From: Pseudomonadota bacterium
GTDB taxonomy: Bacteria > Desulfobacterota > Desulfobacteria > Desulfobacterales > Desulfobacteraceae
Assembly: GCA_018812385.1 (NCBI GenBank)
Contig: JAHJDU010000218.1
Coordinates: 1-13,745 of the forward strand
Direction: 5' to 3'
Length of the DNA stretch: 13,745 nucleotides
Shown: positions 1 to 7,362 of the stretch, piece after piece
Layout of the letters: the number at the start of each line of letters is the position of its first letter
Numbering within the stretch: the first letter of the stretch is position 1
Notes under the pieces: model-generated
The model's input: the letters and a program-made list of their open reading frames with translations, nothing else
Database searches by the model: none
What the model was told of the DNA's origin: nothing
Made by a program: the position numbers and the translations under genes

Positions 1-42
1 GCCCGGGATAAAATCATGATGAAAAAATATTTGGGGATATAA
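1..42 (+). CDS. 3' end of an upstream gene, possibly a LivF-like ABC ATPase (partial)
   Basis: Frame 1 is open from the window edge and ends at a TAA at 40-42, which overlaps the livH start codon in a TAATG arrangement. The visible tail reads ARDKIMMKKYLGI. Branched-chain amino acid ABC ATPases of the LivF/LivG type commonly end in a similar stretch closing with YLG, and a liv ATPase is expected next to livH. The stop/start overlap supports a real, translationally coupled gene. Identification as an ATPase rests on only thirteen residues and context, so another gene is possible. Confidence 0.5.
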   Translation, partial: ARDKIMMKKYLGI

Positions 43-1052
43 TGACAACAGAAACGCTGAAATTTCAAACCAGAAATCGACCTTTCCAGCAGTATGCCGG
101 ATGGATTATCGGTATAGGACTGTTTTTGCTGCCCCTTATTCCAATGGATCTGACCACTTACCTGACCTTGACCGTTGCAGGGATTTCCCTTGGCATGCTC
201 ATTTTTCTCATCGCCTCGGGACTGACCCTGATTTTCGGGCTCATGGATGTTCTGAACCTGGCCCATGCCGCTTTTTTTGCCTTTGGTGCCTATGCCGGAT
301 TCACGGTTTTGAACCTGCTGAATAATGCCGGATGGATTGATACGGCCAGCCTGGCCCAGAGCCTGTTTTACCTGGCTCTGGCCCTGGGAGCGGCAGGTCT
401 TGCCGGTGGAGGCCTGGGCATACTCACCGAAAAAATCGTGATTAAACGGGTATATGGCAACCATTTGATGCAGTTGCTGGTCACGGTAGGGGTTTCTTTT
501 GTCATCGTGGAAATTCTCAAGATGATCTGGGGGGTCAATGACGAGGTGGTTCCCGTGCCCATGGGATTTCAGGACGCTTTCATTATTTTTGGGGTTTTTA
601 TTGAGTATTTCAGGGTGGTGGCCATTTTCCTGGGAATTACGATCTTTGCGATCCTTCAATATATATTAAAAAAAACAAAACTGGGGATTATCGTCCGGGC
701 AGGGGTTGAGAACCAGGAAATTGTAAAGGCAACGGGATATAATATCTCTTGGATTTTTACCCTGGTTTTTGCAGCAGGGGCCGCCCTTGCAGCCATCGGC
801 GGCACCATGATGGCCATTTTCAACCAGGCAATAGATCCTGGAATGGGAAACCAGTTCCTTATATTTGCCCTCATCGTTGTGATTATTGGTGGTTTGGGAT
901 CTGTAACGGGCAGCTTTGTCGGGGCTGTTATCGTTGGGCTTTCGTTCAATTATGTGGCTTTTCTTTGGCCCAAAATGGCCCTGGGTGTCAATTTCATGAT
1001 CATGGCAATCATTCTTTTAATTCGCCCCAAAGGGCTGTTCGGCAAGGATTAG
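42..1052 (+). CDS. livH: Branched-chain amino acid-type ABC transporter permease, LivH family
   Basis: This 336-residue polytopic membrane protein is one of two permease subunits of a Liv/HAAT-type ABC importer. About eight hydrophobic segments are visible. Family landmarks are the NLAH stretch in a G-rich segment (around residues 60-84), a cytoplasmic coupling loop at about 211-234 (KLGIIVRAGVENQ), the IIGGLGSVTGSFVGA segment at 281-295 and the terminal RPKGLFG at 328-334. The ATG overlaps the preceding stop, and a GGGGA ribosome site lies 4 nt upstream. The livM start follows 3 nt after its stop. Substrate cannot be read from the permease. In anaerobic degraders this family also carries aromatic or other carboxylic acids as well as amino acids. 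Family assignment is firm; substrate is unknown. Confidence 0.93.
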   Translation: MTTETLKFQTRNRPFQQYAGWIIGIGLFLLPLIPMDLTTYLTLTVAGISLGMLIFLIASGLTLIFGLMDVLNLAHAAFFAFGAYAGFTVLNLLNNAGWIDTASLAQSLFYLALALGAAGLAGGGLGILTEKIVIKRVYGNHLMQLLVTVGVSFVIVEILKMIWGVNDEVVPVPMGFQDAFIIFGVFIEYFRVVAIFLGITIFAILQYILKKTKLGIIVRAGVENQEIVKATGYNISWIFTLVFAAGAALAAIGGTMMAIFNQAIDPGMGNQFLIFALIVVIIGGLGSVTGSFVGAVIVGLSFNYVAFLWPKMALGVNFMIMAIILLIRPKGLFGKD

Positions 1053-1055
1053 GAT

Positions 1056-2138
1056 ATGGATATCAAAGAGCTCACAAACCTGGAAACATCTGGAAAAAAA
1101 ACTATCCAATGGCTGGCCATGGCAGGGGTGATTTTTATTTTTTTCATCATACCATGGATCATTCCCTCCTTCAGGGTCATGGATGTCCTGGCAAAAATAA
1201 TGATTTTTACCATTGCCGTGGCCTCTTTTGATCTCCTTTTGGGATATACGGGAATACTCTCCTTTGCCCATGGCATGTTTTTCGGCATTGGCGCCTACAG
1301 CATTGCCCTGATCCTCTATCATTCAGACACACCATCCTGGTATCACATTTTCCTTGCTGCAGGCGCAAGTATTGTGATCAGCGTGGTGATCTCCCTTATG
1401 ATTTCCTTTTTCTCCCTGCGGGTCAAGGCTATTTTCTTTGCCATGCTCACCCTGGCCCTGGCTGAATTTGCCCATATTCTGGGGGTACAATGGAGCGATC
1501 TTACGGGCGGGGCGGATGGAATTTCCTTTACCCTGCCCGGGATATTCAATTTTGACCAGACATTGGGAACCCTGTTCAACACCCAGGTCAATGGGCGACT
1601 CATGGTCTATTATCTGATTCTGGTCCTGGCCATTTTTTTATTTGCAGGAATGCTGCGGTTTATCCGATCCCCTTTGGGCCGGGTATTAAAAGCCATCCGG
1701 GAAAATGAACAGCGGACCATTGCTCTGGGGTATAAGACCTTCAGATACCAAACCTGTTCCATTGTCTTTTCCGCCTGTATTGCTTCTTTGTCCGGAATTT
1801 TATTTGCCATGTGGCTCTGTTATGTAAACCCGGATTCCGTATTTCATACGGCCATTATGGTGAATATTCTGCTCATGGTCCTTATCGGCGGCATGGGAAC
1901 CTTATATGGCAGCCTTATCGGAGCAGGCTTTTTCATTGTCACGGAAAACTGGCTGCCGGGTCTCTTGAAATCCCTTGCCGGACTGGCATCTGACAGCGTC
2001 ATCCTGGCGAATATGGCAGATCGGTGGCAGCTTTATTTTGGTATTCTATTTGTCCTGGTGGTCATTTTCTTTCCCAAGGGAGTGATCGGCACCCTGCGTG
2101 TCATCCTGGACCGGAAACGCCAACTCCACAATTTATAA
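1056..2138 (+). CDS. livM: Branched-chain amino acid-type ABC transporter permease, LivM family
   Basis: This 360-residue integral membrane protein should pair with LivH to form the translocation channel. It shows GYTGILSFAHG at 63-73, the LTGGADGI loop at 149-156, the coupling loop SPLGRVLKAIRENEQRTIAL beginning at 205, LIGGMGTLYGSLIGA at 266-280 and FPKGVIG near the C-terminus (339-345), all typical of LivM. The ATG at 1056 is preceded by AAGGA inside the last codons of livH, 7 nt away, so the two are probably translationally coupled. The N-terminal 15 or so residues are polar and precede the first membrane segment. No substrate-binding protein gene lies downstream, so it must be encoded upstream of the window or elsewhere. 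Confidence 0.93.
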   Translation: MDIKELTNLETSGKKTIQWLAMAGVIFIFFIIPWIIPSFRVMDVLAKIMIFTIAVASFDLLLGYTGILSFAHGMFFGIGAYSIALILYHSDTPSWYHIFLAAGASIVISVVISLMISFFSLRVKAIFFAMLTLALAEFAHILGVQWSDLTGGADGISFTLPGIFNFDQTLGTLFNTQVNGRLMVYYLILVLAIFLFAGMLRFIRSPLGRVLKAIRENEQRTIALGYKTFRYQTCSIVFSACIASLSGILFAMWLCYVNPDSVFHTAIMVNILLMVLIGGMGTLYGSLIGAGFFIVTENWLPGLLKSLAGLASDSVILANMADRWQLYFGILFVLVVIFFPKGVIGTLRVILDRKRQLHNL

Positions 2139-2149
2139 GGAATCCTTAA

Positions 2150-2986
2150 ATGAAAATCAGATCGGAATTTGTCAGTGTCAATGACCGGAGCATCCATGTA
2201 CGGGTTTACAACCCAGATGGAGAAAAAACAGCTATCTGCTGGCACGGCCTGGCAAGGAATGGGTTTGATTTTGAAATTCTTGCAAAAGAACTTGCCCCCG
2301 ATTACCGTATCCTTTGTCCGGATACCTTAGGTCGTGGCCTGTCCCAATGGGCCAAGGACCCGGCAACAGAATATAATTATCCCAATTATCTGGCCATTGC
2401 CATGGGCATCTGCCGCCATTTCAATGTAAAGCAAATGGACTGGGTCGGTACCTCCATGGGGGGCATCATCGGCATCCTTCTGGCCAGCGGTCCCTATAAG
2501 GACAGGATACAGCGTCTGGTTATCAATGATATCGGTCCTGAGATACCGGCGGATGCCCTGGCAAGGATCATTGATTATGTTTCCGGGGAACAGCCCGGGT
2601 TTGATACCTTTTTTGAGTACCAGGATTATTTAAAGCAATTGTACGGGGTATGGGGGCAAAGATCCCCTGACCAATGGATCAGAATGACTGAGACTTCCCT
2701 TCGCCGCAACGATAGGGGGCAGTTCACGGTTCACTTTGATCCTGACATTATTCAGAAATCCGATGAAACAGTGCCAATAACGGACCTCTGGGAACCCTTC
2801 AGCCAGGTGACATGTCCCATTCTGCTCTTCCACGGCCTTTTATCGGATGTGCTGAACCTGGATATTGTGAACCAAATGAAATTGTCCCAGCCCAATATGG
2901 TGGTCATCACCATCAATGACTGTGGCCACGCACCCGGCCTCCACATCCCTGAACACAATGCGCCCCTATTGAAATTTCTGGCCTGA
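2150..2986 (+). CDS. Alpha/beta-fold hydrolase (substrate unknown)
   Basis: This 278-residue protein has the alpha/beta hydrolase layout. An HGLARNG oxyanion-type motif lies at 32-38 and a nucleophile elbow GTSMGG at 100-105, with Ser102. The likely acid is Asp233 (GLLSDVL), and the likely base is His260 in CGHAPG, so the triad appears complete. There is no signal peptide, so it should be cytoplasmic. It starts 11 nt after livM with AAGGA spaced 8 nt from the ATG, and is probably the last gene of the liv operon. It broadly resembles esterases, enol-lactonases and C-C bond hydrolases used in carboxylic acid catabolism. Placement after an acid-type ABC importer suggests it acts on the imported compound or a derivative. 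The exact reaction cannot be inferred. Confidence 0.85.
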   Translation: MKIRSEFVSVNDRSIHVRVYNPDGEKTAICWHGLARNGFDFEILAKELAPDYRILCPDTLGRGLSQWAKDPATEYNYPNYLAIAMGICRHFNVKQMDWVGTSMGGIIGILLASGPYKDRIQRLVINDIGPEIPADALARIIDYVSGEQPGFDTFFEYQDYLKQLYGVWGQRSPDQWIRMTETSLRRNDRGQFTVHFDPDIIQKSDETVPITDLWEPFSQVTCPILLFHGLLSDVLNLDIVNQMKLSQPNMVVITINDCGHAPGLHIPEHNAPLLKFLA

Positions 2987-3038
2987 TTGGTTGAGCCCAA
3001 CGCTATAATCGGGAAAATTGGCGGTTTTCGTTCGGGCA
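2987..3038. other. Convergent intergenic gap without a clear terminator
   Basis: This 52-nt gap separates the converging hydrolase and dctM genes. The only dyad I see is a short GTTG-AGCC-CAAC hairpin around 2990-3002, with no following T tract on either strand. I cannot support an intrinsic terminator here. Confidence 0.5.
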
Positions 3039-4424
3039 CTACCTATAAACAAAGGCTGGCAGCCATGTCACAAGTTCCGGCCAGATTATGACAAGAAAAA
3101 GGCCTATAAGCTGCAAAATAATAAAAGGTACCACACCCTTATAGATATCAATCAATTGAACTTCAGGGGGGCAGACACCTTTTAGATAAAAGAGTGCAAA
3201 TCCTACGGGCGGTGTTAAAAACGATGTCTGCAGGGTAACTGCCACCAGGATCACAAACCAGAGAAGTTCTGGATTCGATACCACACCAAACCCGTTGATA
3301 CTGAATCCCAGGGTTGAAATGATCGGAGCAACCAGGGGCAGGATTATCAGCGTGATTTCAATCCAGTCCAGGAAAAATCCAAGCAGGAAGACACAACCCA
3401 GGATAATTATTAAAATTCCGTGAGGCCCAAAGGGTATCCCCGTCAGGATTCTTTCAATAAATTCATCCCCGCCAAGGCATCTTAAAACCAGGGCAAATGT
3501 TGTTGCCCCAAGGAAAATTGCAAATATATAGGCTGTGGTATTGAAACAGCCTTTCATTACATCAACGACAACAGAAAATTTTAGTCTTTTATTATACCAG
3601 GCAAGTATTGTGGCACCAAGTGCTCCAACACCGCTTGCTTCCGTAGGCGTTGTAATGCCGGCAAAAATAGAGCCCAGGACGGCTATGATAAGGATCACCG
3701 GGGGCAGGATGGTCTTAAAAACATCAACTATCATTCGCCATTCAATTGGCCGCCTGTCCTTGCTAATTGGTGCTGCAGACGGTTTTATAAAACTGAAAAT
3801 TAGAATATACAGGATATATAAAACCCCCAGCAGTAACCCGGGAATCACAGCACCCATAAAAAGGTCCCCTACTGAAAGCCCCAGCTGATCCGCCATGATG
3901 ACCAGCATGATGCTCGGCGGGATAAGGATACCCAGTGTTCCGGCACTGGCAATCGTGCCAAGGGCCAAGGTTTTTGAATATCCCTGGTTTATCATGGCAG
4001 GAAGGGATAATAGACCGAGTAACACTACAGAAGCCCCGATAATACCCGTGGATGCGGCAAGGACAATCCCTATAACGGTTACTGTCACGGCAAGTCCGCC
4101 ATTGATTTTCCCGAAAAGCTCCTGCATTGATTCCATCATTTTTTCGGCAATACCGGATTTATCAAGCATCAGGCCCATAAAAATAAACATAGGCAGGGCC
4201 ACCAGAACCCAGTTGTCCATGTATTTGAAAATCCGGTTCACGGACATCCCAAGAGTGAGGTAGTCAAGACCTGTCATTGTCCCGAACCATGTGTCAGATA
4301 TGGTGGCAATAAGGGTGAAAAGAACTGCGACACCACCCAGGACCCATGCGACTGGAAATCCTGTAAACAGGAAACCCACAAACGTTAAAAACATAGCTAT
4401 GACAAAATAATCACCTGTTTCCAT
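3039..4424 (-). CDS. dctM: TRAP transporter large permease, DctM family
   Basis: This 461-residue, very hydrophobic protein carries roughly a dozen membrane segments and should be the ion-coupled channel subunit of a tripartite ATP-independent transporter. DctM landmarks include LAASTGIIGASVV near 122-134 and SAGTLGILIPPSIMLVI around 160-176, the conserved G-x-L-x-x-x-I-P-P-S signature. The ATG at 4424 lies inside the end of dctQ (14-nt overlap, different frame). AAGGA is spaced 7 nt from it, so translation is likely coupled to dctQ. It is the last gene of the TRAP operon and ends at a TAG just before the convergent gap. The family assignment is firm. Specificity is set by DctP rather than by this protein. 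Confidence 0.95.
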   Translation of the reverse strand: METGDYFVIAMFLTFVGFLFTGFPVAWVLGGVAVLFTLIATISDTWFGTMTGLDYLTLGMSVNRIFKYMDNWVLVALPMFIFMGLMLDKSGIAEKMMESMQELFGKINGGLAVTVTVIGIVLAASTGIIGASVVLLGLLSLPAMINQGYSKTLALGTIASAGTLGILIPPSIMLVIMADQLGLSVGDLFMGAVIPGLLLGVLYILYILIFSFIKPSAAPISKDRRPIEWRMIVDVFKTILPPVILIIAVLGSIFAGITTPTEASGVGALGATILAWYNKRLKFSVVVDVMKGCFNTTAYIFAIFLGATTFALVLRCLGGDEFIERILTGIPFGPHGILIIILGCVFLLGFFLDWIEITLIILPLVAPIISTLGFSINGFGVVSNPELLWFVILVAVTLQTSFLTPPVGFALFYLKGVCPPEVQLIDIYKGVVPFIILQLIGLFLVIIWPELVTWLPAFVYR

Positions 4425-4950
4425 CTGATCTTCCTTTTCGCATGGAGTTGAGAATTCGAATTGCCCGTGAAATCGCAGCCAGAATCAACAAGGCGAAACT
4501 AACCGGGATAACGCATTTTATTATCCATCTGAACGGAAGCCCTAAAGGTGCATCAGAACTTTCATTAACCCGATAGGATTCATAAAAAAAATCCAGGCTT
4601 TTATCAAATATGACAAAAGCAAATGGCAACAAAAGGAAAATAATTCCAAACAACTCCCATCTGTTTTTCCATTTCTGAGTCATGCCTGCCTGGATGATAT
4701 CCACCCTGATGTGAGAATCCGTCACCAAAGCATAGGAAGCACCTATCATAATTCCAAGACCATAAAGATGCCATTGCAGTTCCTCTAAAATCACCAATCC
4801 TTTGCCAAACCCATATCGTAATACGACCTGAAGAATAATGACTAAAATCAGTATCCCATTGCCCCACATGACAATATGGCCAATGTGTTTGATAAAATTC
4901 TCTGCTGCATCACATAATCTGTCTGACAACCCCTGGACTTTCTGTACCAT
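4411..4950 (-). CDS. dctQ: TRAP transporter small permease, DctQ family
   Basis: This 179-residue protein has four predicted membrane segments (about 24-44, 60-76, 98-115 and 140-163), the standard DctQ topology. The EELQW motif at 56-60 and the DSHIRVD motif at 78-84, between the second and third segments, are family hallmarks. DctQ links the large permease and the binding protein during uptake. Translation starts at ATG 4950 with AAAGG about 8 nt upstream. It is separated from dctP by a 107-nt spacer containing a long hairpin, and overlaps dctM by 14 nt. Sequence and neighbours agree, so confidence is high. Confidence 0.94.
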   Translation of the reverse strand: MVQKVQGLSDRLCDAAENFIKHIGHIVMWGNGILILVIILQVVLRYGFGKGLVILEELQWHLYGLGIMIGASYALVTDSHIRVDIIQAGMTQKWKNRWELFGIIFLLLPFAFVIFDKSLDFFYESYRVNESSDAPLGLPFRWIIKCVIPVSFALLILAAISRAIRILNSMRKGRSDGNR

Positions 4951-4991
4951 AAAAATACCTTTAAAAATTGGATTATCAAAAATTCATTAAA

Positions 4992-5024
4992 ATAGTACAG
5001 ACAAAATTAATTTGTCTGCACTAT
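4992..5024 (-). terminator. Intercistronic hairpin between dctP and dctQ (attenuator or mRNA stabiliser)
   Basis: On the + strand, arms ATAGTACAGACAAA and TTTGTCTGCACTAT flank a 5-nt ATTAA loop. They form a 14-position stem with one internal A-C mismatch. Read on the - strand, the operon direction, the hairpin is followed by TTTTAATGAATTTTT, a broken U-rich stretch, so it could act as a leaky terminator. It lies downstream of dctP and upstream of dctQM. Such intercistronic hairpins commonly raise binding-protein expression over permeases, by partial termination or by protecting the upstream mRNA. The stem is seen directly; the function is inferred. Confidence 0.6.
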
Positions 5025-5057
5025 GGTTCAATGTTTGTACATGTAATCCGTCAGAAG

Positions 5058-6134
5058 CTATTTATCAAGTCCCCTGGGCAGAAATGCATAGTTAGTCCAC
5101 ATTGCATACTCTTTTCTGAAGGCACTTAAGTCTTCCCATGTTTCTTTAAAAAACGGACTGGTTGAGGATAATTCAGCAGCAACTTCATACCAAGCCTTTT
5201 CAAATGCTGCCAAAATTTCTTTTGAGTAATACTTGTTCTGAACCCCGTGTTTTTCAACATTCTCAACCATGGCTTTTGCCTGGATTGCTTCTGTAAAGGC
5301 AAAAGCATCAGCTGTTGCAGCCTTGCAAATGATTTCCAGAAGCATTTGCTGGCTTGGGCTCATACTGTTCCAGGTGTCTTTGTTGATAAGGAGTTCGAAC
5401 AGGGTGGCCTGCTGATGCCAGCCGGGAAAATAGTTCATTTTTACGATTTTATAGAACCCAAGCCTTGTATCAATTGCAGGCATGGAAAATTCTGTTGCAT
5501 CAATGGCATTCTTTTCAAGGGCTGCAAAAATTTCACCGCCGGGTATCAGACTTACAGATGCGCCAAGTTTCTGAAGGACCTTGCCGCCCAGGCCATAATA
5601 TCTGATTTTAAGCCCTTTCAGGTCATCAACAGTATTAATCTCTTTTTTAAACCACCCGCCGGATTCAGGCGCAATAATTCCACAAGGAATGACATGAACA
5701 TTAAAACCTGCATCATCATACATCTTCTGGTATAATTTCAGGCCGTTCCCATAATACATCCATGCTAAAAATTCGCCAGCTTCAGGTCCGAACGGAATAG
5801 TTGAAAAAATGGAAGACCCAGGCATTTTGCCTTCCCAATACCCTGAAATACCGTACCCTGCATTGACTTTTCCTGTTGATACTGCATCAAGTATTTCAAA
5901 GGGTGCCACCAATGTTCCTGGTTCAAAAATTTTCATTTTCAGACTTCCTTTGCTGGCAATATCAATTCTTTCTGCTATCCAGGTCGTTGTTGTGCCAAGG
6001 CCCGGCAAAGCAGCAGCAAATGTTGTGGGAACCTTTAGCAAAACAGGCTTCTCCTCTGCCAACAGCGGATTTGATGAAAATAACACAGCAATAAAAATAA
6101 ATAACGATAACATTGTAATAGATCTTTTTTCCAT
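5058..6134 (-). CDS. dctP: TRAP transporter substrate-binding protein, DctP/TakP-like
   Basis: This 358-residue periplasmic binding protein captures an organic acid for DctQM. I place the start at ATG 6134 rather than at an upstream in-frame ATG (6209). AAGGAG precedes 6134 at good spacing, and it gives a clean signal peptide: MEKR, a hydrophobic core, then likely cleavage after PLLA (residue 26). The mature domain holds LKGLKIRYYGLGGKVLQKLG near 162-181, where Arg168 matches the carboxylate-binding arginine of the family. PGGEIFAAL follows at 188-196 and IDATEF at 201-206. The GLGG/PGGEI/DATE pattern recalls TakP-type proteins that bind 2-oxo acids, and Phe206 replaces the Trp usual in TakP. 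An oxo- or hydroxy-monocarboxylate is a reasonable guess given the neighbouring dehydrogenase, but it is not proven. Confidence 0.93.
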   Translation of the reverse strand: MEKRSITMLSLFIFIAVLFSSNPLLAEEKPVLLKVPTTFAAALPGLGTTTTWIAERIDIASKGSLKMKIFEPGTLVAPFEILDAVSTGKVNAGYGISGYWEGKMPGSSIFSTIPFGPEAGEFLAWMYYGNGLKLYQKMYDDAGFNVHVIPCGIIAPESGGWFKKEINTVDDLKGLKIRYYGLGGKVLQKLGASVSLIPGGEIFAALEKNAIDATEFSMPAIDTRLGFYKIVKMNYFPGWHQQATLFELLINKDTWNSMSPSQQMLLEIICKAATADAFAFTEAIQAKAMVENVEKHGVQNKYYSKEILAAFEKAWYEVAAELSSTSPFFKETWEDLSAFRKEYAMWTNYAFLPRGLDK

Positions 6135-6135
6135 T

Positions 6136-6216
6136 TTACTCTCCTTTTTTATTAATTTTAACCGTACCAAGCGATACAGGTTGTGGGTTTTTGTCATTAA
6201 AAAAATCAATATTCAA
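6136..6216 (-). CDS. Possible 26-codon leader ORF coupled to dctP
   Basis: In the gap between the dehydrogenase and dctP, a TTG at 6216 is preceded at 7 nt by a strong AGGGAGG ribosome site (6224-6230). It opens a 26-residue frame that begins MNIDFFNDKN and ends INKKGE. Its TAA (6138-6136) is one base from the dctP ATG, and its last codons (GGA GAG) form the dctP ribosome site. The geometry suggests translational coupling. The peptide is polar, with no membrane segment and no run of one amino acid that would mark a classic attenuator. The start codon is weak and the ORF short, so it may be chance or simply a remnant of spacing. Confidence 0.35.
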   Translation of the reverse strand: MNIDFFNDKNPQPVSLGTVKINKKGE

Positions 6217-6250
6217 TAAAAAGCCTCCCTGATGTTTTGTAAAAGTTTTT

Positions 6251-7090
6251 TCAATAGGTGAGCACACAGCCACCATCAAACAACAGGTCTCCGCCGACAA
6301 GATAGTTGGCATGTTGTGAAAAACCAAAAATGATCAAATTTGCCACCTCTATGGGAGTCATCATTTCCTTGACACGGGATGTTCCCATCATAACGTTTTT
6401 AATTACGTCTTCTTTGCTTATGCCTCTTTGCTCTGCCTGGGCATCTATCTGCTTGTCTGCCAGGGGTGTTTTTACAAACCCCGTGCTGACGGTGAACGAT
6501 CTGATTTTTCCTTTTCCTTCGGCGGAAATCGACTGGCTCAATGCCCTGAGTCCAAACTTGGTAATATTGTAAGCAGGCTTGTTCATGGTGCAGATATGCC
6601 CGTGGATCGAGGACATATTGGCAATAACCCCTTTCTGGTCAAAACTTTTTTTCATATATGGAATGACAAGCTTTGATAATAATAATGGTGCTCTGAGCAT
6701 CAATCTATGCATGAGATCATATTTTTCCATTGGAAAATCTTCAATGGAGTTCACATGTTGAATTCCGGCAATATTGGCCAGGTATTTAATCTGTCCAAGC
6801 TTTGAAGCTTCTTTAACCGCATTTTGAATCGCATCATCATTACACAGATCCGTTTTTATAAAAACCATCTGCCCACCATAATCTCTGGCGGTTTTCTGGG
6901 TGATTCTTCCTTCCTCTTCATTAATATCAAGCCCAATGACCATGAGCTGGTTTTTAGCCGCAGCAATTGCAGTGGCCCTGCCTATTCCTGTTCCTGCACC
7001 CGTAACAATACAGACATTTTCTGTGGTAAAATTTTTATCTTTAATAATTAATGTTTCTTCAGAATAGATTTCAGGTTCTTTAATTAGCAT
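6251..7090 (-). CDS. Short-chain dehydrogenase/reductase, 3-hydroxybutyrate dehydrogenase-like
   Basis: This 279-residue SDR has a Rossmann TGAGTGIG nucleotide-binding motif (30-37) after an N-terminal extension of roughly 20 residues. Catalytic Ser161, Tyr174 and Lys178 are present (SSIHG; YNITK). The AGIQHVNSIEDFP, TPLADKQ and GISKEDVIKNV stretches closely resemble bacterial D-3-hydroxybutyrate dehydrogenases, so oxidation of a 3-hydroxy acid to its 3-oxo acid is the best guess. Several normally conserved positions differ. NNAG is NIAG (106-109), the tetrad Asn of the LNL motif is Met131, and the usual PG after the active site is TG (203-204). ATG 7090 has AAGGA at 5 nt. It is the first gene of the TRAP operon and lies about 80 nt below a sigma-54-type promoter. 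Confidence 0.85.
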   Translation of the reverse strand: MLIKEPEIYSEETLIIKDKNFTTENVCIVTGAGTGIGRATAIAAAKNQLMVIGLDINEEEGRITQKTARDYGGQMVFIKTDLCNDDAIQNAVKEASKLGQIKYLANIAGIQHVNSIEDFPMEKYDLMHRLMLRAPLLLSKLVIPYMKKSFDQKGVIANMSSIHGHICTMNKPAYNITKFGLRALSQSISAEGKGKIRSFTVSTGFVKTPLADKQIDAQAEQRGISKEDVIKNVMMGTSRVKEMMTPIEVANLIIFGFSQHANYLVGGDLLFDGGCVLTY

Positions 7091-7180
7091 GTTCTTCCTT
7101 TCAAATATATCATAAGAAAAATTTAAATTTCCTAAATCGCCTGTCCATTTTTGCCTTTTTTAAATACTTTTTACCTTTAG

Positions 7181-7196
7181 AGCAAGTTTCAGGCCA
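7181..7196 (-). promoter_or_regulatory. Sigma-54 (-24/-12) promoter for the dehydrogenase-TRAP operon
   Basis: On the - strand the sequence reads TGGCCTGAAACTTGCT. It has TGGC at -24, TTGCT at -12 and exactly 10 nt between the invariant GG and GC pairs, matching the sigma-54 consensus TGGCAC-N5-TTGC at all but the AC of the first box. Transcription would begin near 7170, giving an approximately 80-nt leader before the dehydrogenase ATG. A sigma-54 activator gene is divergently encoded next door, which strengthens the call. Confidence 0.7.
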
Positions 7197-7338
7197 GGCC
7201 ACAATGATAGATCTATAACCGCTTGACATTTCAAATCATTAGAAAGGCTTTCCGGCTTGTGTCAGGCACAGCTCATTGGTATTAAAACTTTTTATATTTT
7301 TGTCGACTTTTATTTTTTAAAGGTTTATAGTCAAAAAA

Positions 7339-7362
7339 ACATGTAGCAATATTTATACATGT
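7339..7362. promoter_or_regulatory. Candidate upstream activating sequence (dyad) for the PAS/sigma-54 regulator
   Basis: A perfect 7-bp inverted repeat, ACATGTA-N10-TACATGT, spans 24 bp. The same bases also form a direct repeat, ACATGTAGC, at 7339-7347 and 7357-7365, offset by 18 bp. It lies 143 bp upstream of the -24/-12 element, a normal distance for an enhancer bound by a sigma-54 activator, and about 60 bp upstream of the regulator's own start codon, so autoregulation is possible. The core ACATGT is itself palindromic and AT-rich surroundings raise the chance of coincidence. Confidence 0.5.

Noticed and set aside
749..1231. A 160-codon open frame crossing the livH/livM junction
   Set aside because: It is out of frame with two clear membrane proteins, has a composition unlike a real protein and no ribosome site; it is a shadow frame.
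2987..3038. Possible bidirectional terminator between the hydrolase and dctM
   Set aside because: Only a 4-bp stem is visible and there is no T tract on either strand.
5247..5735. A 162-codon + strand frame opposite dctP
   Set aside because: It lies wholly antisense to a well-supported binding-protein gene and shows no family motifs.
6135..6209. Upstream in-frame start (ATG 6209) for dctP
   Set aside because: It would place 25 charged residues before the signal peptide and ignore the good ribosome site before ATG 6134.
7223..7228. Perfect TTGACA -35 box in the divergent region
   Set aside because: The hexamer 17 nt downstream is GGCTTT, nothing like a -10 box, and neighbouring spacings do no better.
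7263..7280. GGCAC followed by TTGG as a + strand sigma-54 promoter for the activator gene
   Set aside because: The spacing between the two boxes is 11 instead of 10 and the -12 box lacks GC.
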